Assembly: GCA_016930635.1 (NCBI GenBank)
Contig: JAFGGI010000057.1
Coordinates: forward strand, 1-64,000
Direction: 5' to 3'
DNA length: 64,000 bases
Source: Sedimentisphaerales bacterium
GTDB lineage: Bacteria > Planctomycetota > Phycisphaerae > Sedimentisphaerales > UBA12454
In this document: positions 7,937 through 16,948 of the stretch, piece after piece
Layout: every line of letters starts with the position of its first letter
Position numbering within the stretch: position 1 is the first letter of the stretch
Notes under the pieces: model-generated
The model's input: the letters and a program-made list of their open reading frames with translations, nothing else
Database searches by the model: none
What the model was told of the DNA's origin: nothing
Position numbers and translations under genes: made by a program

Positions 7937-9742
7937 GTGAAATTTTCTAATCTGATAAACTCTAAATCCAGAATTTATCTCTTTGCAAGTGTTTGTTTCT
8001 GTGCGGTGCTGTTTATCATCGGCTGTGAGAGCCCAACACTTTCCGACAGCCAAGAGGTAGCCGCTTTCAATCTTGCAGGTCCTCTTTCACCTGAGGTTGA
8101 CCTGGATCAATTACTCAGCGCAAAGACCAACAGCCGTATTTATACTGTCGGCGCAGGGGATGTTCTGGAAATTCAGATGCCTACTATACTGACTGCTGTT
8201 TCGCCGCGGCGATACAGAGACCAGGAACGTCAGGTTGAGCCTTATCTTTGCAGAGTAACTGATGTCGGCACAATTACCCTGCCGATAGTCGGGCAGATGA
8301 ATGTAGACGGCAAGACATTAGCCCAGATAGAAGACGAAATCGTTAGCGCTTATTATCCAAGATATATTCTCACTCGTCCCAGTGCTGTCTGCAGCGTGAG
8401 AGAATATCACTTTACGAACATTACTGTTGTCGGTGCAGTTGTTGCTCCGGGCGTTTATAAACTTAAAAGCAATGAGATGTCGCTGGTAAACGCACTGATG
8501 AAGGCCGGCGGTATTGTCGAAGACGGGGCAAGTGTTATTACAATCAAGAATCCAAACAGAAGATACGTACGTTATGCTAAAGTAGATCAAGACGGCAATG
8601 AGGTTAAACAATGGGTCGAATTCGGTGATGAAATTAATGAAAAATATATTGAATCTATCGAGACATCCGAAAATGCTCAGGGCATCCGGGGCAGTTCAGC
8701 CCAGAAGACGAATTTTTCCAAACTTCAATTCGACCTTGTATTCCAGCCTGAAGATTTTGATTCAACAAAAGGAACTCTTATTGTTCGCGAAGGCAAGAGA
8801 GAGTTTTATTCTAAAAAGATAAATCTCGAAAATTCAGCACAGAGAGCTGAATACACAAATGAGCTAAAGGCAGTTATCGGCAATGAGCAGGGAAATCTTG
8901 TCGGCCAGGCACTCGAGCAGCTTGCTGTTCAGCTGGTATCAACATCAATTACGGCAAGTCAGACTGGAACCCTAAGCGCTGAAGATGTCGAGCTCATTGA
9001 TGCAGCAGATGAATTCGGTTATGCCGATATCAAAGAGCCGGCTGTTTCTACCGACGGTGACTATCCAGGCTATAATCAGGAATATATTGAAACTCCGGGA
9101 CAGGAGCCTGTTCAATTCGAAGCGATAAGTGATGTTGAAATAATAGAGATCGAGCCTGTTGCCGAGATAGATGAAGTTGAATTCATTGAGTCGGAAGTCA
9201 TTGATGAGCCTGCGGATGAATTCGAGCCTGTAGAATATGTAACTGAAGCTATAAAAGGCAACTATGAACCTGCTGAGCCTTTGATAACTACCAAGCCGAT
9301 CGTAGAGCCTGTTGTATTGCCGGTAAAAGGTTTGAATATCCCGTTTGCCGACATACCGCTGATAGAGGGCGACCTTGTTGAAGTTAAGAGGCTGAATCCT
9401 TCGGTATTTACTGTTGTAGGTCTTGCAAAAGCGCCTGGCGCTTTCCCATATCCGCCTGATGCGGAGTATAATCTTATGCAGGCGCTCGGTTTTGCCGGCG
9501 GCGTGGACCTGATTGCCGACCCGAGATTTGTAACTGTTTACAGGCAGGATGCCAACAATAAGGTGGTATCAGCAACTTTCCGAATCGATAAACAATTTCA
9601 GGCTAAAAGCTATAATGTGAAAATAAAACCCGGCGATGTTATCTCGGTTAATGTAACTCCAAGAACCAAGATGAATACTATTTTGCACCAGGTACTTCGC
9701 CTCAATTTTGGTTTGTATATCGATCCGTTCAATAATGATTAA
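7937..9742 (+). CDS. Outer-membrane polysaccharide export lipoprotein (Wza-like)
   Basis: Builds the outer-membrane and periplasmic export channel for the exopolysaccharide. The N-terminus is a lipoprotein signal (FASVCFCAVLFIIGC, Cys near residue 31). A Poly_export domain follows (YTVGAGDVLEIQMP, residues about 70-170), then a first SLBB-like domain (ITVVGAVVAPGVYKL) and a second one near the C-terminus (FTVVGLAKAPGAFPYP, about 490-570). Between them lies a long low-complexity acidic linker rich in Glu, Asp, Val and Pro (about 375-450), which makes the protein (601 residues) much longer than the usual 350-400. The start is a GTG with a GGGAGGG site. It is the first certain gene of the EPS operon, two bases before the kinase frame opens. 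Confidence 0.85.
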   Translation: MKFSNLINSKSRIYLFASVCFCAVLFIIGCESPTLSDSQEVAAFNLAGPLSPEVDLDQLLSAKTNSRIYTVGAGDVLEIQMPTILTAVSPRRYRDQERQVEPYLCRVTDVGTITLPIVGQMNVDGKTLAQIEDEIVSAYYPRYILTRPSAVCSVREYHFTNITVVGAVVAPGVYKLKSNEMSLVNALMKAGGIVEDGASVITIKNPNRRYVRYAKVDQDGNEVKQWVEFGDEINEKYIESIETSENAQGIRGSSAQKTNFSKLQFDLVFQPEDFDSTKGTLIVREGKREFYSKKINLENSAQRAEYTNELKAVIGNEQGNLVGQALEQLAVQLVSTSITASQTGTLSAEDVELIDAADEFGYADIKEPAVSTDGDYPGYNQEYIETPGQEPVQFEAISDVEIIEIEPVAEIDEVEFIESEVIDEPADEFEPVEYVTEAIKGNYEPAEPLITTKPIVEPVVLPVKGLNIPFADIPLIEGDLVEVKRLNPSVFTVVGLAKAPGAFPYPPDAEYNLMQALGFAGGVDLIADPRFVTVYRQDANNKVVSATFRIDKQFQAKSYNVKIKPGDVISVNVTPRTKMNTILHQVLRLNFGLYIDPFNND

Positions 9743-9771
9743 AATTGTCTTTAATCAGGAAAGATTCTAAA

Positions 9772-12012
9772 ATGACAGAGAAACAAAAAATATCGGAAAA
9801 TGAACTGAATCCAACTGCTGAGCAGGGCTCACAGCATAAAGGCAGAACTTTCGCAATGGCGATGCAAAGAAGGAAGTGGAGCATCCTTGTTATAACGATT
9901 GTGTTCATAGTCGCAGCGATCATATACATTGCAAAGGCTGTGCCGACTTATACAAGTACCGCAAGGCTTTATATTGAACAGACCGGTCCAAGAATTATCA
10001 CCGACTATGAAGGTGTAATGACACAGTCAAAGAATTATCTCTACACCCAGGGTGAGCTTATCAAATCCACTCCGATAATCGCCAAAGTCGTTAGTGATGC
10101 GGAGATAAGAAAGCTGAAAACTCTTAAGGAGCAGCCTGTAAGTTTTATCGACAATCTAAAGGGGAAAATAGGGCTGTCAGACCTTTTGATAGAGACCGGG
10201 GAAATAGATAATCAGGTTATCTATCTGAAAAAAATTATCGATGTAAAGATAGGCATTAAAGACGATATTATCGCTGTAAGCTGTGTTTCTCCTTACAGAG
10301 AAGAGGCGGCAAAGATTGTCAATGCCGTTGTTGATGCCTATGTAGATTATCAGACAAATCAAAAGAAGAGTACTGTCTCAGAAGTACTTCGTATATTACA
10401 GAAAGAAAAAATAGAGAGAGACAAAGAGCTTGACAGAAATTTCGAAGAGCTTCTAAGTTTTACGCGAGAACACGGTGTTGTTTCACTTGAAAAAAGTCAC
10501 GGCAATCTTCTGTTTGCAAGGCTCAGTGATCTCAGTAATTCATTTGCCGAGGCTCAGCTTGAAACTATTAATGCAAAAGCTGAGCTTGAAGCAGTTCAAA
10601 AACTCGGCGCCGAGCCAATCAGGATCAAGCAGTATGCTCTTGCTCAGCCACGAACAGGTGTAACTATTTTTGCAAGCGACAGAGAAAATGAACTGTATCT
10701 GGAACTGAAAGAGCTCAAGGCAGAACTGGCAGATGCTTTGCTGCAATGCAGCGAAGACCATCCAACTGTCAAGGCCTTGAAGGCTAAAATAGGGCAAACT
10801 GAGCAGGAACTTTCTGCAATGGTTGAAGAATTTGCCAGAGCCTATTTGGATATTTTAAAAATCGGGTACGAGTCGGCACAACAGAAAGAATCGGAACTGG
10901 CTGTTTCTTATGAGCAGGAGCGCAAAGCCGCACAAAATCTCAATGTCAAAGCGACAGAATATAGTATTCTGGAATCCAAACTTGAACAGAGCAAAAGATT
11001 CTGTGAAATTCTTGATGACAGAATAAAAGAATTAAACGTATCGGAAGATGCTGGTGCTCTTAATGTCAGCATACTTGAAGGAGCCAGGCCTGCTGATCTT
11101 GCCACGAGTCCAAAGAAAGCTCGTATTATGGCAGTAAATCTTATACTCGGCATTTTGTTCGGAATAGGATTTGCTGTGACAAGAGAATGGATGGACTGGC
11201 GTCTGAGAGGCACCGAAGAAATATCAGCACTTTTGGCTATGCCTGTACTCGGAACGGTACCTTCTATGACAGGCAAGAAAGGAAAAGGTAAACAAGCCGT
11301 TGCGAATAACGGTCAAAAAGTTCAGCTTGAGCCGAAATCTTCTGTGGCTGAAGCATACAGGACTATACGAACCGCTGTATTTTTCGGCGTGCCTAAAGGG
11401 CAGGCGAGAACTATTCTTGTTACTTCGCCGGCACCAAGCGACGGCAAGACCACTATGGTAAGTAATCTTGCTATATCAATGGCTCAGGCAGGTCAGAAAA
11501 CGCTGATAATCGATGCGGACTTCAGGAAACCAATGCAGCATAATGTATTCGGCTTTACAAATGAAACTGAAAATGGTTTGTCAAGTGTACTGACGGGGCA
11601 GGTTTCTCTTGAGCAGGCTATAAGAGAATGTCCAACAGACGGACTGTATCTGCTAACAAGCGGGCCGGATGTTCCAAATCCAAGCGAGCTGCTTAACAGC
11701 GAAGCCTTCGAGAACCTGCTCAAGGAGTTGACGCACCATTATGACAGAATCGTGGTTGACTCTCCTCCGGTTACCTCAGTGGCAGACAGTCAGATATTAG
11801 CTGCTATTTGCGATGTTACTATCTTAGTGCTTCGTGCAGAGATATCGACAAGAAAAGCATCGGAACATGCGAAAGAAGCGCTTGTAAGCGTTGGAGCACA
11901 TGTTCTCGGAGTGGTTGTCAATGACGTTTCGCCCAAACATAGCCGATACGGTTACTATTCTCATTATGGTTACTACGGATATGGCTATGGTCAGGCAAAA
12001 AAGAATAAATAA
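9772..12012 (+). CDS. Chain-length determinant fused to BY-type tyrosine autokinase (Wzc-like)
   Basis: Inner-membrane co-polymerase that controls chain length and polymerisation by cycles of tyrosine autophosphorylation. A Wzz domain has its first membrane helix near residue 35 and a long coiled-coil periplasmic part. The second membrane helix (ARIMAVNLILGILFGIGFAV) precedes the CpsD/CapB-like kinase, with Walker A' TSPAPSDGKTT near residue 550, Walker A-like LIIDADFRKP and Walker B ILVLRAE. The C-terminus is a Tyr cluster (SRYGYYSHYGYYGYGYG), the expected phosphorylation tail. A TTG at 9745 is in frame, but the ATG at 9772 has an AGGAAAG site and is preferred. It overlaps the next gene. Confidence 0.92.
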   Translation: MTEKQKISENELNPTAEQGSQHKGRTFAMAMQRRKWSILVITIVFIVAAIIYIAKAVPTYTSTARLYIEQTGPRIITDYEGVMTQSKNYLYTQGELIKSTPIIAKVVSDAEIRKLKTLKEQPVSFIDNLKGKIGLSDLLIETGEIDNQVIYLKKIIDVKIGIKDDIIAVSCVSPYREEAAKIVNAVVDAYVDYQTNQKKSTVSEVLRILQKEKIERDKELDRNFEELLSFTREHGVVSLEKSHGNLLFARLSDLSNSFAEAQLETINAKAELEAVQKLGAEPIRIKQYALAQPRTGVTIFASDRENELYLELKELKAELADALLQCSEDHPTVKALKAKIGQTEQELSAMVEEFARAYLDILKIGYESAQQKESELAVSYEQERKAAQNLNVKATEYSILESKLEQSKRFCEILDDRIKELNVSEDAGALNVSILEGARPADLATSPKKARIMAVNLILGILFGIGFAVTREWMDWRLRGTEEISALLAMPVLGTVPSMTGKKGKGKQAVANNGQKVQLEPKSSVAEAYRTIRTAVFFGVPKGQARTILVTSPAPSDGKTTMVSNLAISMAQAGQKTLIIDADFRKPMQHNVFGFTNETENGLSSVLTGQVSLEQAIRECPTDGLYLLTSGPDVPNPSELLNSEAFENLLKELTHHYDRIVVDSPPVTSVADSQILAAICDVTILVLRAEISTRKASEHAKEALVSVGAHVLGVVVNDVSPKHSRYGYYSHYGYYGYGYGQAKKNK

Positions 12013-14509
12013 TGATAAAAGCCAACGCCTTTCGGGCTTACAGGCTAATTTTCTGCGATTAAGTGAGCAGGTTATAGAGATACTTTTAGTATCTCTTTTA
12101 GCCTTTATGCCATTAGCTTTCGGTGCGGTTCAAAGCTGGAGCCAGGAGGTTGTTGTAATTGTCTCCTGCTGTATACTCTTTGTGTTCCTGCTGAGACAGC
12201 TCATCTGCAGCCAGGGTTTCGTTTCGACGTGGGCCTATGTGCCTCTGGCAGCATTTATTTTCCTGGCGATATTCACAATCATACCAATGCCGCAAAATAC
12301 GGTATCGGCGCTTTCAAGCCAGACCGTTGAGCTTAAAACCGAACTTCTTACAGATACAATCAAACAGAGTGAAAATACTACGTTGAGCTTTTATCCTTAC
12401 GGTACAAAAAGCGACCTGAGAGTTATGCTTTCTGCTTTTGCAATATTTTTCGTGGTGCTCAATGTCTTTAAATCCAGTGTACAGATAAAAAGACTGTTAA
12501 AAGCAATTGTCATCATCGGAGCAGTTGTTGCGTTTTTGGCAATTGTACAAAATATCATAGGAAACGGAAAAATTTACGGATTTATCTCTTCGCCTCGAAA
12601 AGCTATCAGCGGGCCTTTTGTTAACCACAGTCATTTCGGCCAATTTATGAATCTGTCCATCGGCGCGGCTTTGTCGCTAATATTGCTGATACTGCATCGG
12701 GAGTTTAAAGAAAGGCAGGCTACTGCTGCGGCTGTTTTCGAATACTTTGATTCGTCAAGAGCAAAAGAGTTGTGGCTGCTGGCTACAATGATAAGTATGT
12801 CCGCGGCGGCTATATTCGTATCGCTGACAAGAGGCGGGGTAATCTCGATGATCATCGCGATGTGTATTACCGTGCTGCTGCTTTCAGCCAGAAGAGCCTT
12901 CAGGCAGCATGGTTGGATCGTTGTGATCATCGCGCTGGCAGCGCTTATCTGTCTTTTGTATACCGGATTTGATACAGTATATGAAAGGTTTGCTACGCTC
13001 GGCGCGCTTGACAGATACGGCACGAGGCTGGCGATTCTTAAAGATATGGTTGAGCCGACAAGACGATTTGCCCTGTTCGGAACAGGATTGGGAAGTTATG
13101 CTGTCGTTTATCCGATGTTTCAAAGCATATATACGGCATTGAGGTTCAGTCATGCTGAAAACGAATACGCACAACTGCTTCTGGAGACAGGACTGACAGG
13201 TTTTATACTAATGCTTACTTTCGGCGCAGTTGTAATTGTAAATTTCATAAAAGCTATCCGGAACAAAAAATCTGAGATCAATGTTTCAGCGTACGGTCTT
13301 GGTTTCGGGCTGGTTGCTATATTAACACACAGCGTCGCTGATTTTGGTCAGCATCTGCCGGCCAATCTGACTCTTACCGCTATATTCTGTGCATTAATAA
13401 TCACACTCGGCAAACGCTCGACAGATATACAATATGCCCGTTCAGCCCGGCTAAGTAAACCTGTAATATTAGTCTTGTCCGTTATACTGGTTTGTATATA
13501 CGGCTGGGCCTTAGCTGGTTCCGATAAGGCAAGAAAAGCAGAAAACCAGTGGTTAAAGGCCTGGCGGTTAGAGGCTAAATTAAGAGCGTTCGGTCTGGAA
13601 GACAGTGATAATGATTTTGAAAAACTTATCGCCTATGCAACACAAGCCGGGCAAATACAGCCGGACAATATCGAATACAGTTATTGGGTAAATGTCTGGA
13701 AATGGTGGGATATATCAAGAAATATCAATCCTGAAACCGGCGAACTGCCTAATGAAAGTATTGGTATGGTCTATAGTATAGCTGACGAGCTTAAAGAAAT
13801 ACGAAAGATATGCCCTACATTCGGACCGACATACTGCCTGCTGGGGCAATTGCAAAAATTCGTACTTTTCGAGCCTGCGGGAGCAGATAATATAAGAAAA
13901 GGATTTATGCTTGAGCCTAATGATGAAGTATCACTTTTTACAGCTGGATGCTTAGATATAAGTGAAGGTAAGCTCATTGACTCTTTCGAAAAATTCAGCA
14001 AATCTGTTGGTCTGAGAGGGACTTTTTTCGAAGACATCATTCGGATTTATATTGAACAGGAAAAAAGAGCAGATATGGCTGTTGAAATCGCTTCGAACGA
14101 TACAAAAAGACTAAGATACGTCATAAGGACTCTGTCCAAAGACGACAATTTTTCAGACGAAAAACAAATAGCATATTTAAAACTTGTCGAATTAACAGAG
14201 CAAAAGATTTTAAAAAATACCGTCAGTGCTGACGACCTGGTTTTTATAGGCGATTATTACTATAACAATCATAATGGCTCGAGCGCAATCAGATACTTTA
14301 GCAAAGCTATAGATGCCGATTACGGCAATCCCTATTTAAGATTTAAGCTCGCAAGAGCATTAACCGATAACGGACAGGCAATTGAAGCTATGAAACAACT
14401 TAGAGTTTGTCTGAAGCTCAAGCCGAAATATCGAAGTGCTGAGAACTTACTGGCAGAGCTTTCTGTCCGGCCGGAAGTAATTAAGCATAACATTAGTGAA
14501 GCCCAGTAA
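11981..14509 (+). CDS. Wzy-like O-antigen polymerase/ligase with TPR domain
   Basis: A predicted inner-membrane polymerase or ligase of EPS repeat units. Residues about 30-490 hold ten or more membrane helices, with a Wzy_C/O-antigen ligase-type signature (GPFVNHSHFGQFM and, after a periplasmic loop, LFGTGLGSYAVVYP, then HAENEYAQLLLETGL). The C-terminal 300 residues are soluble, with TPR-like helices (IRYFSKAIDADYGNPYLRFKLARALTDNG). The start is uncertain: in-frame ATGs at 11981 and 11987 both lie inside the kinase gene, giving an overlap of about 30 bases. The ATG at 12012 is in another frame. The fusion of membrane polymerase and TPR tail is common in planctomycete EPS loci (family knowledge). 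Confidence 0.82.
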   Translation: MAMVRQKRINNDKSQRLSGLQANFLRLSEQVIEILLVSLLAFMPLAFGAVQSWSQEVVVIVSCCILFVFLLRQLICSQGFVSTWAYVPLAAFIFLAIFTIIPMPQNTVSALSSQTVELKTELLTDTIKQSENTTLSFYPYGTKSDLRVMLSAFAIFFVVLNVFKSSVQIKRLLKAIVIIGAVVAFLAIVQNIIGNGKIYGFISSPRKAISGPFVNHSHFGQFMNLSIGAALSLILLILHREFKERQATAAAVFEYFDSSRAKELWLLATMISMSAAAIFVSLTRGGVISMIIAMCITVLLLSARRAFRQHGWIVVIIALAALICLLYTGFDTVYERFATLGALDRYGTRLAILKDMVEPTRRFALFGTGLGSYAVVYPMFQSIYTALRFSHAENEYAQLLLETGLTGFILMLTFGAVVIVNFIKAIRNKKSEINVSAYGLGFGLVAILTHSVADFGQHLPANLTLTAIFCALIITLGKRSTDIQYARSARLSKPVILVLSVILVCIYGWALAGSDKARKAENQWLKAWRLEAKLRAFGLEDSDNDFEKLIAYATQAGQIQPDNIEYSYWVNVWKWWDISRNINPETGELPNESIGMVYSIADELKEIRKICPTFGPTYCLLGQLQKFVLFEPAGADNIRKGFMLEPNDEVSLFTAGCLDISEGKLIDSFEKFSKSVGLRGTFFEDIIRIYIEQEKRADMAVEIASNDTKRLRYVIRTLSKDDNFSDEKQIAYLKLVELTEQKILKNTVSADDLVFIGDYYYNNHNGSSAIRYFSKAIDADYGNPYLRFKLARALTDNGQAIEAMKQLRVCLKLKPKYRSAENLLAELSVRPEVIKHNISEAQ

Positions 14510-14511
14510 AA

Positions 14512-15588
14512 ATGAAGACCTATTTATCTGCATATTTTGGTTCACTTCTTCTTTCCCTGGTACTTACCCCGGCGGTAATTGCTTTGGCGCTGCGGTACGA
14601 GTTGTTCGATCGCACGAGTCCAAGAAAGGTGCATTCCGGAAGAATTGCAAGGATAGGCGGAGCAGCTATTTATATTTCTATGATGATTCTGATCGCTGCG
14701 GTATATTTACTGCCCAACAAAATCGGGGACGATTTTCGCCAATTGGGAATCAAAATCATCGCGATGCTTTTCGGGGCAACGTTGTTATTTGTGATAGGTC
14801 TTATCGATGATATTAGACCTGTTAAGACATGGATAAAATTTTTGTCACAAATTTCAGCTGCTGTTTTTGTTTGTTTATTCGGTATAAGGATAGAAATAAT
14901 AAACGTACCCGATTTATTCAGCCTGAATTTTGGTATTTTTTCCTGGCCATTCACGATTTTATGGATTGTCGGTGTTACTAATGCGGTAAATTTCATTGAC
15001 GGGCTTGACGGGCTTGCCGCCGGTATTTGTGCGATTGCGTGCGGAACAATTGCTGCATTGGCGATATACTTCGGCCAGGCGGTACTCTGCGTCATAATGC
15101 TTGCACTTGCGGGCGGGCTTACCGGGTTTTTATTTTTCAATTTCAATCCTGCAAAAATATTCATGGGCGACTGCGGCAGTTTATTTCTCGGGTTCATTAT
15201 CGCCTCTGCTGCAGTTATGTGTACAGCGAAGTCGCAAACGCTGGTGGCTTTTGCACTGCCGCTGCTATCGCTGGGAATTCCTATCTTTGACACTTTGTTT
15301 ATTATGGTGAACAGATTAGGACAAAATAAGCCTGTGTATGTGCCTGATACAGAGCATTTTCATCACAGATTGTTGAGGTTAGGACTGAAACAAAGGCATG
15401 TGGCAGTATTGGCTTACGCGGTTACGCTTCTTGCGACCGGCGCAGGGGTTTTTATTCTGGCTGCCAGGAGTGTTAAAAGCATTATGATATTTGTTTCGAT
15501 CCTTGTGCTGATCATTTTGATATTCCATGTTATTGGTGCGATTGGCGTTAAACAGATCATGGATGCATTGCGAAGAAAGTACGATTAA
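14512..15588 (+). CDS. Undecaprenyl-phosphate sugar-1-phosphate transferase (WecA/TagO family)
   Basis: Starts EPS repeat-unit assembly by moving a sugar-1-phosphate (probably GlcNAc) from a UDP-sugar to undecaprenyl phosphate at the inner membrane. The MraY/WecA hallmarks are present: an N-terminal RKVHSGRIARIGG motif, GLIDDIRP, the catalytic NFIDGLDGLAAG, FMGDCGSLFLGF, and the HFHHRLLRLG loop near residue 285 that marks the WecA/TagO branch. About ten to eleven membrane helices; 358 residues is typical. The ATG follows two bases after the upstream stop. Sugar identity cannot be read from the sequence. Confidence 0.92.
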   Translation: MKTYLSAYFGSLLLSLVLTPAVIALALRYELFDRTSPRKVHSGRIARIGGAAIYISMMILIAAVYLLPNKIGDDFRQLGIKIIAMLFGATLLFVIGLIDDIRPVKTWIKFLSQISAAVFVCLFGIRIEIINVPDLFSLNFGIFSWPFTILWIVGVTNAVNFIDGLDGLAAGICAIACGTIAALAIYFGQAVLCVIMLALAGGLTGFLFFNFNPAKIFMGDCGSLFLGFIIASAAVMCTAKSQTLVAFALPLLSLGIPIFDTLFIMVNRLGQNKPVYVPDTEHFHHRLLRLGLKQRHVAVLAYAVTLLATGAGVFILAARSVKSIMIFVSILVLIILIFHVIGAIGVKQIMDALRRKYD

Positions 15589-15596
15589 ATGTTCCT

Positions 15597-16919
15597 ATGT
15601 TAAAAACGATATTTAACGACAGTATTCTAAAAAGGATGTTTAAGAACGCCTCGATACTTTTCAGCGGCAAGACTATTGCCGGGCTGATGGGATTAGTTAG
15701 TCTGTCTCTTGCTGCCAGGGCATTAGGCGCTGAAAAACTCGGTATCTTTGCAATGATACAGGCTTTTATAATTATAGTCGACAGGCTTACGAACTTCCAG
15801 AGTTGGCAGGCACTTATAAAATTCGGTGCTGATTTTCTTAAACAGGATAAAAAGGAAGAGTTTAAATCTCTTGTCAAATTCTGTTTTATTCTTGATGCAG
15901 CAACTGCGGTTATCGGAACAATTGTTGCAATTATTATTGTGATTATTGTCGGGAACTGGAAAGGCTGGCAACAGGAAACTGTTGTTGTGGCGACTGTTTT
16001 CAGCTTTTGGATACTTTTTAATCTAAAGGGTACTGCTATAGGGCTTTTGAGGTTATACGATAAATTCAGGCTCATTGCTGCGGCAAATGTAACGGCTGCA
16101 TCACTAAAACTTTTTTTGGCAATTTGTGCATATATGCTCAGCGGCGATATTATGTCTTTTGTAATTATCTGGTTAATAGCGGGCATTATCGAGTCTGTTT
16201 TTCTATTGTGGGCCGGATGGCACCAAGTTAACAAAAAAAGCGGTGGTGATTTTCTAAAGGCAAAGTTAAATCTGACCGCAAAAGACAAAAATATCTGGAA
16301 GTTTGTATTGTCCACAAATTTAAATCAGTCTGTCAGGCTGGCCTCGAAAGAAGCAGATGTCCTGATCGTTGGAACTGTTTTAGGTTTGCAGGCTACCGGT
16401 ATATATAAGATCGCCAAACAGTTTGCTTCCATTCTAGCAGAATTAATCGAGCCGGCATATCAGGCAATTTATCCAGAACTTGCTCATTTGGCAGCAGAAA
16501 AAAGATTTTTGGATCTAAGACATGTTGCCGCCAAAACAGCGATAATAATCGGCAGTCTGTCTATGTTGGTATGGCTTGTTTTTATCTTTGCGGGCAAATG
16601 GATTTTAGCTGTCGCAGCAGGAAAAGAATATATACAGGCATACGGCACGATGGTTATTTTTGTGTTTGCTTTTGCCATATGGGGCTTTAGTTTTCCTCTG
16701 CCTGCAGGACTATTGGCAATAGGAAGAGCAGAAAAAATCCTCCTTGTTCAGGTAATTGTCCGAATCGTTTACCTGGCATCGTTATATTTACTGCTTGTCA
16801 CTGTTGGTCTCATTGGTGCCGGCATAGCTCAGGTTATACTTTTCGTTGGTTATTCGTTACTTATGTCGTTATTCTTTGTAAAAGATATTTCTGCGGCGGA
16901 GTGTAGTTTTAGCAGATAA
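15597..16919 (+). CDS. Wzx-like polysaccharide flippase
   Basis: A predicted MOP-superfamily flippase that moves lipid-linked repeat units across the inner membrane. It has 440 residues with about 12 hydrophobic segments. The start (ASILFSGKTIAGLMGLVSLSLAARALG) is typical of Polysacc_synt proteins. It sits eight bases after the WecA/TagO-like gene in the same operon, which fits a Wzx/Wzy pathway. Substrate cannot be inferred. Confidence 0.85.
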   Translation: MLKTIFNDSILKRMFKNASILFSGKTIAGLMGLVSLSLAARALGAEKLGIFAMIQAFIIIVDRLTNFQSWQALIKFGADFLKQDKKEEFKSLVKFCFILDAATAVIGTIVAIIIVIIVGNWKGWQQETVVVATVFSFWILFNLKGTAIGLLRLYDKFRLIAAANVTAASLKLFLAICAYMLSGDIMSFVIIWLIAGIIESVFLLWAGWHQVNKKSGGDFLKAKLNLTAKDKNIWKFVLSTNLNQSVRLASKEADVLIVGTVLGLQATGIYKIAKQFASILAELIEPAYQAIYPELAHLAAEKRFLDLRHVAAKTAIIIGSLSMLVWLVFIFAGKWILAVAAGKEYIQAYGTMVIFVFAFAIWGFSFPLPAGLLAIGRAEKILLVQVIVRIVYLASLYLLLVTVGLIGAGIAQVILFVGYSLLMSLFFVKDISAAECSFSR

Positions 16920-16948
16920 TTTTTAATTATTTCCGAATAGGACAGGAA

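Noticed and set aside
14496..14810. A second gene at the start of the WecA/TagO-like gene
   Set aside because: It is a frame-shifted shadow of the transferase with no ribosome site of its own.
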